From: RH-AL1 sp965198715
GTDB lineage: Bacteria; Pseudomonadota; Alphaproteobacteria; Rhizobiales; Beijerinckiaceae
Direction: 5' to 3'
DNA: 64,000 nucleotides
Assembly: GCA_965198715.1 (NCBI GenBank)
Contig: CBDAPV010000001.1
Span: forward strand, 1,984,001-2,048,000
Position 1 is the first letter of the stretch. Each line of letters starts with the position of its first letter. Below are positions 21,098 through 28,896 of the stretch, in pieces. A program made the position numbers and the translations under genes. The notes beneath the pieces are model-generated. The model made no database searches. It was not told where the DNA came from and saw only the letters and a list, made by a program, of their open reading frames with translations.

Positions 21098-21341
21098 CCT
21101 GGTCTCCTCAAACCGGTACGGTTCGCGGCGCCAACAGCCAACGATACGCTGGGTTCTAGCGTCGCTGCAAAAAAAATGGATGTTTCAGCTTAACTTTTGA
21201 AAGAAATGCAGTCAGATCGTCATAGAGCATCGGCTTAGACGTCGCAATTTATTGGATGAAAACGCCTGTTCTTATTTCATTTGAGATAGCAGCTTTGCCG
21301 TGCAGCGTTACGATCGACCGATCCTGATGGAAGGATGGTCG

Positions 21342-21545
21342 ATGACGAGAGACGTGCGAAGAACGAAAAGTCGCGAGCCGTGGTTTTCGCCGGCAAGTCG
21401 GCTCTGCGAGGCGACACTCGACGTCTCCTTCCTGAACCTAGCAGCTACGGAGAACGGTAGAGACTTGCCCGACGCGAACATCGACAAGCTCCGCGAGGGA
21501 ATTCTCGCCAGTTTAAAGCGTTCCTACGAGGACCGGCGCAAGTGA
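21342..21545 (+). CDS. Small hypothetical protein
   Basis: A 67-residue basic protein of unknown function. The ATG at 21342 is chosen because GGAAGG lies eight bases before it; a GTG at 21300 would lengthen it by 14 residues. Its stop codon overlaps the start of the next small gene by 4 bp (GTGA), so the two are probably translated as a pair. The C-terminal half (DLPDANIDKLREGILASLKRSYEDRRK) is predicted to be helical. I recognise no domain. Confidence 0.5.
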   Translation: MTRDVRRTKSREPWFSPASRLCEATLDVSFLNLAATENGRDLPDANIDKLREGILASLKRSYEDRRK

Positions 21546-21769
21546 GCGGTCGCCCCGTGCAAAGCGCTCCTTCCGATATCATCGAACGAGCCTACGAGCT
21601 TGCTCGCTCGGGGACTTGCCGAAACTTCACTGCCATTGCCAAGGCGCTTAAGAAGGAGCGTTACGAGCACGCCAGGATCGAACAGCATTTCGTCGGCAGG
21701 GGCATCCGAACGCAGCTGGCCGAGATCTGCCGCGCAAGTCGCGAGACCGCGCAAGACGCAGTCAGCTAA
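21542..21769 (+). CDS. Small conserved hypothetical protein
   Basis: A 75-residue protein: SAPSDIIERAYELARSG, then FTAIAKALKKERYEHARIEQHFVGRGIRTQLAEICR. This resembles short rhizobial proteins with an 'IERAFELARSG...I...L..EGY...I..HL.G..LR.QL..L' pattern, whose function is not known. It starts with a GTG that overlaps the upstream stop by 4 bp, which indicates translational coupling. The intermittent helices might form a helix-turn-helix, but I cannot establish that. Confidence 0.55.
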   Translation: MSGRPVQSAPSDIIERAYELARSGTCRNFTAIAKALKKERYEHARIEQHFVGRGIRTQLAEICRASRETAQDAVS

Positions 21770-21886
21770 AGCAGCGTTCACTTTCTCGGCGAACGAAGTG
21801 TCGAAAGGACAGCTGTTTGCTATGCCGCAAAGTAGCTCGGTTTATACGTTGATACCTTGAGAACGGTTCCGTTTGCTGCAGCCTCT

Positions 21887-22606
21887 TTAGCTCGGTTCGC
21901 GCGCTTGCAGATGGAGGTAGTTCTCACGGAAGCCGCTAACTTTCTTCAAACGTACGAGGTCGATGATCGTGATCTTCTTGCCCTTGAAGGTCACGAGGTC
22001 GGCCGCCTTGAGTGATTGCAGCGAACGGTTGACGTGCACCGTGGACAATCCGAGTGTGTCGCCGAGTTCGGCCTGCGTCACCGGCAGGTCGAATGTGAGG
22101 CCGTCGGTCAGGCCCACTGTTCTCATGCGCACGAAGAGCTCGCAGATGAGATGCGCAAGGCGGTGCTCGGCGCTGCGCTGCCCGAGGTTCGTCACCCACT
22201 CGCGCAATGTGGCCTCGTCGACGAGCGTGGCCAGCCACATGCCGCGGCTGATGCCGGAAAAAGTCATGAGGTCGAGGATCTGCTCGCGTGAAAGCCACAC
22301 CATCTGCACGGGCGAGATCGCCGCGATGGAATGGTCCATTTGCGCGAGGATGAAGACGTTGAGGTCGCAGAAGTCGCCGGGGATCAGGAAGGCCACGATC
22401 TGTCGCCGGCCGTCGTCGAGCAGCTTGTAGCGGCAGGCGAGGCCGCTGATCACGAGGTTCACGTTGATCGGCTCATCGCCCTCCCGGATCACGTCGCAGC
22501 GCGCCTCGACGAGCTGGGATCGCGACGAGGTTTTCTCGAGAACAGCCGTCTCCTGCTCCGTGAGCTTGGTATAAGCCTCAAGTTTCTTGACGAGCGCGCA
22601 AGCCAT
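21887..22606 (-). CDS. Crp/Fnr family transcriptional regulator
   Basis: A 239-residue regulator with an N-terminal cyclic-nucleotide-binding-like beta-roll (about residues 30-125, containing GLACRYKLLDDGRRQIVAFLIPGDFCDL) and a C-terminal Crp-type winged helix (DLPVTQAELGDTLGLSTVHVNRSLQSLKAADLVTFKGKKITI; recognition helix around STVHVNRSLQSL). No N-terminal cysteine cluster is present, so it is not a classical oxygen-sensing Fnr. The start at 22606 (MACALVKKLEAY) is preceded by GGAGG. Targets are unknown; lysK lies upstream on the same strand, with 125 bp between. Confidence 0.9.
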   Translation of the reverse strand: MACALVKKLEAYTKLTEQETAVLEKTSSRSQLVEARCDVIREGDEPINVNLVISGLACRYKLLDDGRRQIVAFLIPGDFCDLNVFILAQMDHSIAAISPVQMVWLSREQILDLMTFSGISRGMWLATLVDEATLREWVTNLGQRSAEHRLAHLICELFVRMRTVGLTDGLTFDLPVTQAELGDTLGLSTVHVNRSLQSLKAADLVTFKGKKITIIDLVRLKKVSGFRENYLHLQAREPS

Positions 22607-22731
22607 AGTCGCCTCCGACAGGATGAGCGAAGGACGGGTGCGCACGAGCACACCTGCCAGGAAAAGTGTCCCGACACAAACCTATGTTAAGACGAAAAGC
22701 TTCCGTGCGCCATCGCTTTGTGCACAAGTCA

Positions 22732-24432
22732 TCAAATCGGCGCAAGCTCTCCGGCCGATGCCTTCGCGATGAGCGCGCGTGTTTCCGTCAAGCCGTAGAA
22801 CGCGGCAAAGGAGCCGAAGCGCGGACCCTTCTTCTCGCCGAGGAGCACCTGGTAGAGCATCGCGAAGAAATCGTTGCTCACCCCCGGTCTTTCCGCCGTC
22901 GCGCCCTTGGCGGCTAGATTCTGGTAACGCGGAATCGCGCGGCCAACGTCGTAGAGCGCCGCTTGGATGTCCTCGGCCGAGGCCCCGGCCGGCAGGGCCG
23001 CAAGCAGTGCGTCGAGCTTGGCGAGGGCCTCTCGTTCGACGTCGTCAGGCGCTCGGTAGCGCTTGGCCGGCGCGACGAAGTCGCGGTAGTAGGCGACCGC
23101 GTAGCCGACCAGCGCGTCGAGACGCGGATGCGTGTGCGGCGACACATCGGGCGCGTAGCGGCGCAGGAAGCCCCACAGAACTGCCGGATCCTCGCTGTTG
23201 GCGACCGTGGCGAGGTTGAGCAGCATGGCGAAAGAAACCGCTGTGGCGCCGCTCGCCGAGACCAGCATCTCGGGCGCCGGCGGGGCGCCGCCGTGCATGT
23301 GCCAAGCCGGATTGCCGACAAGCCCCTTGCAGTCACCGCCAGCCTCCTGCTTGCGGGCGGCCTCGAGAAAACCGAGATACTCGTCGACGTTGCGCGGAAT
23401 GACGTCGAAGTGCAGCTTTTTCGCCTCCCTCGGGCGCTGGTACATGAACAGCGCAAGGCTCTCCGGGCTGGCGTAGCGGAGCCACTCGTCGATCGTCAGG
23501 CCGTTGCCTCTGCTTTTCGAGATCTTCTGCCCGCGCTCGTCGAGAAAAAGCTCGTAGTTGAAGCCTTCGGGCGGCGTGCCGCCGAGCGCGCGCACGATCT
23601 GGCCGGAGAGCTTCACCGAATCGATGAGGTCCTTGCCGGCCATCTCGTAATCGACCTTTAGCGCATACCAGCGCATCGCCCAGTCCGGCTTCCACTGCAG
23701 CTTGGCATGGCCGCCGGTCACGGGGGTCACGTGAAGCTCGCCGCCGTCAGGATCGCGCCAGGTGATGGTGCCGGCCGCCGCGTCGTAGCTCTCCAGAGGC
23801 ACCTGCATGACGTGCCCGGTGTGCGGGTGGATCGGCAGGAAGGGCGAGTAGGTCGCCGCTCGTTCCTCGCGGAAGGTCGGCAGCATGATTGCCATGACCC
23901 GATCGTAGGCGCGCAGCATGGCGAGCAGCGCCTCATCGAAGCGCCCCAAGGTGTAATAGTCCGTCGCCGAGGCAAACTCGTAGTCGAAGCCGAAGCGGTC
24001 GAGGAAGGCGCGCAGGCGCGCGTTGTTGTGGGCTCCGAAGCTCGGATGCGTGCCGAACGGGTCCGGCACCCGGCTTAGCGGCTTGTTGAGGTTGGCCTCC
24101 AGCAACGCCTTGTTGGGCACGTTGTCTGGCACCTTGCGCAGCCCGTCCATGTCGTCGGAGAAGGCCAGCAGGCGCGTCGGGATGCTGTCTTGAGTGAGGA
24201 CGCGGAAGGCATGGCGCACCATCGAGGTGCGGGCGACCTCGCCGAAGGTGCCGATGTGCGGCAGGCCCGAAGGACCGTAGCCGGTCTCGAAGAGCACCTC
24301 GCGTTGGCCGGTGCGCTCGACGCGCTCGAGTATCTTGCGGGCCTCCTCGAATGGCCAGGCCTTCGTCGTCTCGAGAACGGTGCGATCGAGCATCGCGGGA
24401 TCGTGAACGATCGATGGTGCGGCGCTTGTCAT
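22732..24432 (-). CDS. lysK: Lysyl-tRNA synthetase, class I
   Basis: Charges tRNA-Lys with lysine. At 566 residues it is a class I enzyme, unrelated to the common class II LysRS. It has a Rossmann-fold HIGH-type motif (GPSGLPHIGTFGEVART, near residue 57) and the KMSKS-type loop ISKSRGNG near residue 305, followed by a long helical anticodon-binding region. Class I LysRS is usual in archaea, spirochaetes and many alphaproteobacteria, so it is not by itself a sign of recent transfer. It is monocistronic. Confidence 0.96.
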   Translation of the reverse strand: MTSAAPSIVHDPAMLDRTVLETTKAWPFEEARKILERVERTGQREVLFETGYGPSGLPHIGTFGEVARTSMVRHAFRVLTQDSIPTRLLAFSDDMDGLRKVPDNVPNKALLEANLNKPLSRVPDPFGTHPSFGAHNNARLRAFLDRFGFDYEFASATDYYTLGRFDEALLAMLRAYDRVMAIMLPTFREERAATYSPFLPIHPHTGHVMQVPLESYDAAAGTITWRDPDGGELHVTPVTGGHAKLQWKPDWAMRWYALKVDYEMAGKDLIDSVKLSGQIVRALGGTPPEGFNYELFLDERGQKISKSRGNGLTIDEWLRYASPESLALFMYQRPREAKKLHFDVIPRNVDEYLGFLEAARKQEAGGDCKGLVGNPAWHMHGGAPPAPEMLVSASGATAVSFAMLLNLATVANSEDPAVLWGFLRRYAPDVSPHTHPRLDALVGYAVAYYRDFVAPAKRYRAPDDVEREALAKLDALLAALPAGASAEDIQAALYDVGRAIPRYQNLAAKGATAERPGVSNDFFAMLYQVLLGEKKGPRFGSFAAFYGLTETRALIAKASAGELAPI

Positions 24433-24638
24433 GTCATCTACCGGGAGTGAAGAAAGCGGTGCGCGAGGAGTGTCGCCTGTTGCGCGCCGGCAGCGGCACC
24501 CTAAAAAGCGCTGGAGCCTCCGTCAAAGGGCGCTGGGTTCAAGGGATCAGCTTGCGGAGAGAAGGCCGGCACGTCATAGCTTTATCGCGACTGCTCCCCA
24601 TGTAGTCGTCTCCCCCCAACTTTCAAAAGGTTTACCGA

Positions 24639-25100
24639 TTGGCTCGTAACTTGGACGTCGGCTTCGCCGAACGGCGCGAAACCGCCGTGAGCAAGCGTCT
24701 CGAATTGATCAAGAAGATGCAGGAGCGGCTATCCAGCCCCGAATCTGAACTCAAGGCTTCGGAACACCGCTCCTTGGTCGAGGCCCGCAACAAGCGCCTC
24801 GCCATTAAGGAAGAAGCCCGCCGCAAGGAAGAAGCTCACCTCGCGGCGATTCGTGCGGAAGAGGAAGCCAGGACTGCCGCCGAGCGCCTCGCTCGAGAGG
24901 AAGAAGAGCGTCGCGTTCGTGAGGCGCAAGAGGCCGAGAAGCAGCGCAAGCTCGAAGCCGAGCGGGCGCGTCTTGCCGCCTCGTCGGCTGCCCGCGGCGC
25001 CCGTGCTCTCGCCGACATCATGACCAAGCGCGGCGGCGTCCGCCGAGGTGGCGGTGGCGCCAGCGTCGTCGATGACGAGCAGGAGCGCCGCCAAGCCTGA
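24639..25100 (+). CDS. DUF6481-like charged coiled-coil protein
   Basis: A 153-residue highly charged protein. NLDVGFAERRETAV leads into a Lys/Glu/Ala-rich single helix (about residues 55-120) and ends in a glycine-rich GGVRRGGGGAS tail. The N-terminal phrase and the long EEAR-rich helix fit the DUF6481 group of alphaproteobacterial cytoplasmic proteins of unknown function. The start is a TTG at 24639, with AAAGG ten bases upstream. A strong terminator follows directly (25126-25150), which supports a genuine, separately transcribed gene. Confidence 0.65.
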   Translation: MARNLDVGFAERRETAVSKRLELIKKMQERLSSPESELKASEHRSLVEARNKRLAIKEEARRKEEAHLAAIRAEEEARTAAERLAREEEERRVREAQEAEKQRKLEAERARLAASSAARGARALADIMTKRGGVRRGGGGASVVDDEQERRQA

Positions 25101-25125
25101 TCTCCTCGGCACTTGACATGACCAT

Positions 25126-25150
25126 AAGCCGGCTTCCCAGCCGGCTTTTT
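25126..25150 (+). terminator. Intrinsic terminator of the DUF6481-like gene
   Basis: AAGCCGGC, a six-base loop (TTCCCA), then GCCGGCTTTTT: an 8-bp GC-rich stem ending in a run of five T, 25 bp after the stop codon at 25100. The A run on the left arm would also let it work for the minus-strand gene ending at 25174. Confidence 0.88.
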
Positions 25151-25173
25151 CATATGCGCATTGGGATTGCTCC

Positions 25174-25473
25174 TCATGAGCTTTCGCGGTCGAGACACGC
25201 CATCGCGACAAGCCGCCACTCCGCTTGTGCCGAACCTCGTCCGACGGGGCGTCCGGCGCGCCGATACCAGTAAGCGGCGTTGTCGAGATCGCCCTCGCGG
25301 CGGTGCAGGGTAGCGTGCACCCAGGCAGCGTCTGCGCCGGCCTCGTCCTGTACGATCGCGTGCGCGGTGTCCCATGCGCCACGCTCGGCCCACCACAGGG
25401 CGGCGAGCGGTGCGGCCAGCGCCGGCGAGGGAGCGTCTGCCTCGAGCGATGTCACGAAATCTTCGAGCGTCAC
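25174..25473 (-). CDS. Conserved hypothetical protein (TPR-like fragment family)
   Basis: About 99 residues from the GTG at 25473: MTLEDFVTSLEADAPSP, then LAALWWAERGAWDTAHAIVQDE, AAWVHATLHRREGDLDNAAYWYRRAGRP. The repeated helix pairs (W...GDW..AH..., H...GDL.NA.YWYRRA) are reminiscent of tetratricopeptide units. The ALWW..G.W..AH..AQDE and YWYRRAGRP signatures define a widespread uncharacterised family. The frame is open to an ATG at 25572, but the extra 33 residues lack family features. Function unknown. Confidence 0.65.
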   Translation of the reverse strand: MTLEDFVTSLEADAPSPALAAPLAALWWAERGAWDTAHAIVQDEAGADAAWVHATLHRREGDLDNAAYWYRRAGRPVGRGSAQAEWRLVAMACLDRESS

Positions 25474-25639
25474 GCCGGCGTTTTTTCCAAACAGTTCGTC
25501 ATTTCCAAGAATCTGACGGCGGAATGGCCGAAGGGCGAGGCCGTTCGCGCGTGCCTCGATGTCGAACCGCATCGTGCGGCTGCGACGCAGAAGGTGTCGA
25601 GCCGCGCACTCCTCCAGCGAGCGCCTTTCAGAGTGGACG

Positions 25640-26056
25640 TCAATTGCGAAGCCTCTCGTCGAAGTGCTTCCTCGAGGCTTCGATGATCCCGAGGTTTTTC
25701 TCGGCCCATATCCAGACGCCGCAAAAGGCTTCGCTGAGGCTCAGGCCAAGCCCCGTCAGGCGATACTCCACCTTCGGCGGGACCACCGGGTGGACGGTGC
25801 GGATCACCAGGCCATCCCGCTCCATCTGCCGCAGCGTCTGCGTCAGCATCTTCTGACTGATGCCGCCCGCAAGGCTTCCCAGGCGCGTGAAGCGCAGCTC
25901 GCCGTGTTCGGTGAGCACTTCCAGCAGGATCATCGTCCACTTGTCGGCGACGCGCCCGATGACCTCGTTAACCAGCGCTTCCACCTTGGGATCGACCGGC
26001 GGGTAGGTGCGAGGAATGTGAGCCGGAACCGGGTTGCTCCCATCCCGCGATGACAT
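25640..26056 (-). CDS. HxlR-family winged-helix transcriptional regulator
   Basis: A 138-residue HxlR/DUF24 regulator: VIGRVADKWTMILLEVLTEHGELRFTRLGSLAGGISQKMLTQTLRQMERDGLVIRTVHPVVPPKVEYRLT is the diagnostic DNA-binding core. Such dimeric regulators often sense electrophiles or redox state and repress a divergent enzyme gene. Here the divergent neighbour is an SDR oxidoreductase, and an inverted repeat lies between them (26075-26089). AAGGAGAG precedes the ATG at 26056. No cysteine stands in the usual N-terminal sensing position, so the signal may not be thiol-based. Confidence 0.9.
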   Translation of the reverse strand: MSSRDGSNPVPAHIPRTYPPVDPKVEALVNEVIGRVADKWTMILLEVLTEHGELRFTRLGSLAGGISQKMLTQTLRQMERDGLVIRTVHPVVPPKVEYRLTGLGLSLSEAFCGVWIWAEKNLGIIEASRKHFDERLRN

Positions 26057-26074
26057 CGATCACTCTCCTTTTGG

Positions 26075-26089
26075 TAAGTATAGAACTTA
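26075..26089. promoter_or_regulatory. Probable HxlR operator
   Basis: The perfect inverted repeat TAAGT-N5-ACTTA lies in the 118-bp gap between the divergent HxlR and SDR genes, 19 bp from the regulator's start codon. HxlR-type repressors commonly bind such AAGT/ACTT palindromes. It is the only clear palindrome in the gap, so autoregulation and SDR repression by this protein are likely. Confidence 0.6.
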
Positions 26090-26174
26090 TCGGTGCCTTC
26101 TGCCTGATGGTTTGCACATGCGCTACATCGATCCAGTGCGCGCAGACAATCAGCGACATGGAGAGGGAAAACCC

Positions 26175-26927
26175 ATGAACATGACAGGTAACACGATCCT
26201 GATCACGGGCGGCGGCACCGGCATCGGTCGCGCGCTCGCCGAAGCGTTTCACAAGTTGGGAAATGCCGTTTTGATCACCGGACGTCGCCGGGAGCCGCTG
26301 GAGGAGGCCTGTGCCGCCAACCCCGGCATGGACTGGGCCACGCTCGACGTCGCGGATGGCGAGGCGATCAAAACCTTCGCCGCGAAGATCGTGGTCGTGC
26401 AACCGGCGCTCAACGTCGTGATCCACAATGCGGGCATCATGGTTCCGGAGGCGATCACGGCCGAGGCGATGGACCTCGCCGTGCCGGAGGCGACGATCGC
26501 CACCAACCTGCTCGGACCGATCCGGCTGACGGCGGCGCTGCTCCCCCACCTCAGCCGGCAGAGCCGGGCGAGCGTGGTGACGGTCTCCTCCGGCCTGGCC
26601 TTTATCCCGCTCGCCATGACGCCGACCTACTGCGCCACCAAGGCGGCGGTCCACTCGTGGAGCCAGTCGCTGCGCCACCAGCTTCGCGACACGACCATCG
26701 ACGTGATCGAGATCGTGCCCCCGGCGGTAGCGACCGACCTGATGCCCGGGCACGCGCAGAACCCCAGGTCGATGCCGCTCGACGCCTTCATCGTGGAGAC
26801 GATGGACTTGCTGAGAGCCCACCCTGTCGGCCCGGAGATCGGCGTCGAGAACGTCGGGATGCTGCGCAACGCGGAGGCGAGCGGGCGGTACGCCGCCGTG
26901 TTCGGCATGCTGAACGCGGCGCGTTAG
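26175..26927 (+). CDS. SDR-family NAD(P)-dependent oxidoreductase (DltE/YdfG-like)
   Basis: A 250-residue short-chain dehydrogenase. The cofactor motif TGGGTGIGRALAEAF is at residues 10-24, the NNAG-equivalent is IHNAG, the catalytic Ser is in VTVSSGLAF, and the YxxxK pair is in YCATKAAVHSW. All catalytic residues are present. The closest architecture is the DltE-like group of classical SDRs; the substrate is unknown. The ATG at 26175 is preceded by GAGAGGG. Divergent transcription from the HxlR gene suggests an inducible detoxification or redox role. Confidence 0.88.
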   Translation: MNMTGNTILITGGGTGIGRALAEAFHKLGNAVLITGRRREPLEEACAANPGMDWATLDVADGEAIKTFAAKIVVVQPALNVVIHNAGIMVPEAITAEAMDLAVPEATIATNLLGPIRLTAALLPHLSRQSRASVVTVSSGLAFIPLAMTPTYCATKAAVHSWSQSLRHQLRDTTIDVIEIVPPAVATDLMPGHAQNPRSMPLDAFIVETMDLLRAHPVGPEIGVENVGMLRNAEASGRYAAVFGMLNAAR

Positions 26928-26929
26928 GC

Positions 26930-27043
26930 TCAACCTCCGACCAGCGCCGGGTCGACCATGCCAAACCGTTTCGCTGGCTCGGCCTTCGCGATGTCCGAAA
27001 CACCTTTGGCCGAGCGAGGGATTTTGAGGTCAATCGCGGTCAT
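26930..27043 (-). other. Very short ORF between two SDR genes
   Basis: A minus-strand frame of 37 codons (start ATG 27043; MTAIDLKIPRSAKGV...MVDPALVGG) fills half of the 215-bp gap between the two SDR genes. Its third positions are GC-rich, as in real genes, but there is no ribosome binding site and I recognise no family. It could be the remnant of a longer gene or chance. Confidence 0.2.
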
Positions 27044-27142
27044 GGCTCCAGATGACGTCGATAATCGAGGCTGTCCGGCGGCGGACGGTCGGCTTCGCGG
27101 CGACGATGGCGGCGAGCGGCGGTCACCATCGCGGCCCCTTGC

Positions 27143-27997
27143 TCACGCCCTCGGCAGGAGCCCGATCTGTTTGCCCATCAGGCGGTCGAGGGTTCGCCTC
27201 GGCAGCAACGAGGGCAGTGTCGCGTTCGCGAACTTGCCTTTGACCGCCTCGTAGCGGGTCTTGGGCCTCGGCGCGGTCAGCGCAGTGGCGATCACCTCGC
27301 CAACCTGCTCGGGTGTGAGCCCCTTGCGGCCATTCTCGACCATCCATTGGATGAAGGCCCGGTACGGCTTGTCCCAGATGGTGCCGGCGACATGGTCGAG
27401 CGGCAGCGCCTCCGCCTTGTCCCAGATCGCGGTCGCGACCGAGCCGGGGGCGACGATGACCACGTCGATGCCGACGAGCTGGAGCTCGCGCCGGAGGCTC
27501 TCGGAGAAGCCCTCGACCCCGTGCTTGGAGGCGGCGTAGGCGCCGAGGAAGGGCGGACCCATCCGGCCGCCAACCGAACTGATGTTGACGATCCGCCCCT
27601 TCGGTCCCGCCAACGCCGGGTCGGCGCCGAGCAGCGGCGCGAAGGCGCGGGTGACGGCGAACATGCCGACGAGGTTGATCCCGACCTGGCGACGGAAGTC
27701 CGCGACGCTCTGAACCAGCAGCGGGTCGCTGAACGAGCTTCCGGCATTGTTGACGATACCGTCGAGTGTCCGGCCGGCCAGCCGCCCGCGCACCAGTCCG
27801 GCGGCGGCGACGATGGCGGCGTCGTCCTCCACGTCGAAGACGAGCGGCGTGAAGTAGTCGCCCAGCTCCTGCTGGAGCGAGTGCGCGTCGGACGCTTTCC
27901 GCACGCTTCCGAACACGTGCCAGCCCTTGCCCGCGAGGACGGTGACCGCGCCTCGGCCGATGCCGCTCGAGACACCCGTGACCACGACGTTCTTCAT
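27143..27997 (-). CDS. SDR-family oxidoreductase under TetR control
   Basis: A 284-residue classical SDR. The Rossmann motif TGVSSGIGRGAV is at residues 7-18, then NNAGSSF, the catalytic Ser in VNISSVGGRMGPPF, and YAASKHGVEGFSESLRRE with the Tyr/Lys pair. The start ATG 27997 (MKNVVVTG) has GGAGG five bases upstream; the frame extends nine codons further without support. It is divergent from the TetR-type gene, with twin palindromic operators covering its promoter. The enzyme's substrate is not predictable from sequence. Confidence 0.88.
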   Translation of the reverse strand: MKNVVVTGVSSGIGRGAVTVLAGKGWHVFGSVRKASDAHSLQQELGDYFTPLVFDVEDDAAIVAAAGLVRGRLAGRTLDGIVNNAGSSFSDPLLVQSVADFRRQVGINLVGMFAVTRAFAPLLGADPALAGPKGRIVNISSVGGRMGPPFLGAYAASKHGVEGFSESLRRELQLVGIDVVIVAPGSVATAIWDKAEALPLDHVAGTIWDKPYRAFIQWMVENGRKGLTPEQVGEVIATALTAPRPKTRYEAVKGKFANATLPSLLPRRTLDRLMGKQIGLLPRA

Positions 27998-28011
27998 CGC
28001 GTCCTCCGTTG

Positions 28012-28050
28012 TTGACATTGTCAATGTAGTACCTTTGTTGACGTTGTCAA
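28012..28050. promoter_or_regulatory. Twin TetR operators overlapping the SDR promoter
   Basis: Two 13-bp palindromes of the same form, TTGAC-NNN-GTCAA, lie at 28012-28024 (ATT centre) and 28038-28050 (GTT centre), with centres 26 bp apart. Reading towards the SDR gene, TTGACA at 28050-28045 and TACATT at 28028-28023 form a -35/-10 pair with a 16-bp spacer. The repressor would therefore cover the -35 with one site and the -10/start region with the other. The TetR gene starts 22 bp away, so autoregulation is expected. Confidence 0.78.
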
Positions 28051-28071
28051 CCGTGCTACCATGTTAGTCTG

Positions 28072-28665
28072 ATGAGGGAAACGACAAAGGAACAGCTGGT
28101 CTCCGCCGCCTCGAGGCTGCTCGACAGCGGCGGCCAGCAGGCGGTGACGCTGCGCGCGGTCGCGGAGCGGGTCGGCGTTTCGCACAACGCGCCCTACCGC
28201 CACTTCAGCGGTCGGAGCGCGCTGTTGGCGGCGGTCGCCGAGCGCGACTTCATCATGTTGCAGCGGGTCTTCGACGATCAGGACAGCGCGGATCCGGAGG
28301 CGGCGCTGCGAGCGGGCGCGGCGGGGCTGATCACCTACGCGATCGAGCATAAGGCGCGGTATCGGCTGCTGTTCAGCGATCCCCAACTGCCATCGGACGC
28401 GAGCTTGCAGGACGCCGCGTTCGACGCGTTCACTGCATTCAACCGCATCGTGACGCGATGCCAGCGGGACGGCATCATGCCGGCGGTCGACACGATCAGC
28501 CTGACGGGGCTGATCTACGCCGCGCTGCACGGCGCGATCGATCTTCACATCGGCGGGCGCGCGAGCGGCGCGAAAGGACTGGGCAGTGTCGAGGCTACGG
28601 CGGGGCTGCTGTTCGATCTCCTAAAGGGGCATCGTAGGGGATGCACGCCGCGGACGAACGAATGA
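28072..28665 (+). CDS. TetR/AcrR-family transcriptional repressor
   Basis: A 197-residue TetR-type regulator. The N-terminal helix-turn-helix has KEQLVSAASRLLDSGGQQAVTLRAVAERVGVSHNAPYRHFSGRSALLAAVAERDF (recognition helix GVSHNAPYRHF, about residues 36-46). The C-terminal domain resembles the WHG/TetR_C_33 type (AGLITYAIEHKARYRLLFSDPQ). It is divergent from an SDR gene and separated from it by two matching palindromes. The natural reading is a ligand-released repressor of the SDR gene and of itself. Confidence 0.92.
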   Translation: MRETTKEQLVSAASRLLDSGGQQAVTLRAVAERVGVSHNAPYRHFSGRSALLAAVAERDFIMLQRVFDDQDSADPEAALRAGAAGLITYAIEHKARYRLLFSDPQLPSDASLQDAAFDAFTAFNRIVTRCQRDGIMPAVDTISLTGLIYAALHGAIDLHIGGRASGAKGLGSVEATAGLLFDLLKGHRRGCTPRTNE

Positions 28666-28707
28666 CGACTTTCATCTGCGAACAGATCCTGCTCATCGAG
28701 AGTCATT

Positions 28708-28724
28708 CCATCCGTGACGGATGG
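28708..28724 (+). other. Hairpin behind the TetR gene
   Basis: CCATCC-GTGAC-GGATGG forms a perfect 6-bp stem 42 bp after the TetR stop codon. No T run follows (TCCCC), so it is not a clear intrinsic terminator; it may be a protein-binding palindrome or a transcript-end structure. Confidence 0.35.
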
Positions 28725-28840
28725 TCCCCGCCTCACGCACAGGACGCAAGATTGCGTGGACAGCACAAGTCGATGACCGGGCCGGCATGGCGCCCGGACT
28801 ATGGCCTTCGAATGTAGGACCGCCTAGACGATGCGGTCCG

Positions 28841-28871
28841 ACGGGCTGGCCGCAGGAGCGCGCCAGCCCGT
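28841..28871 (+). promoter_or_regulatory. Stem-loop in the leader of the glycogen synthase gene
   Basis: ACGGGCTGGC and GCCAGCCCGT form a perfect 10-bp stem around an 11-base loop, ending 14 bases before the ribosome binding site (GGAGG, 28886-28890) of the downstream gene. It is too GC-rich and too long to be likely by chance in a short gap. No T run follows, so a role in transcript stability or translation control is as likely as termination. Confidence 0.45.
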
Positions 28872-28896
28872 TACAGGCGTCGTCCGGAGGCCGGCC

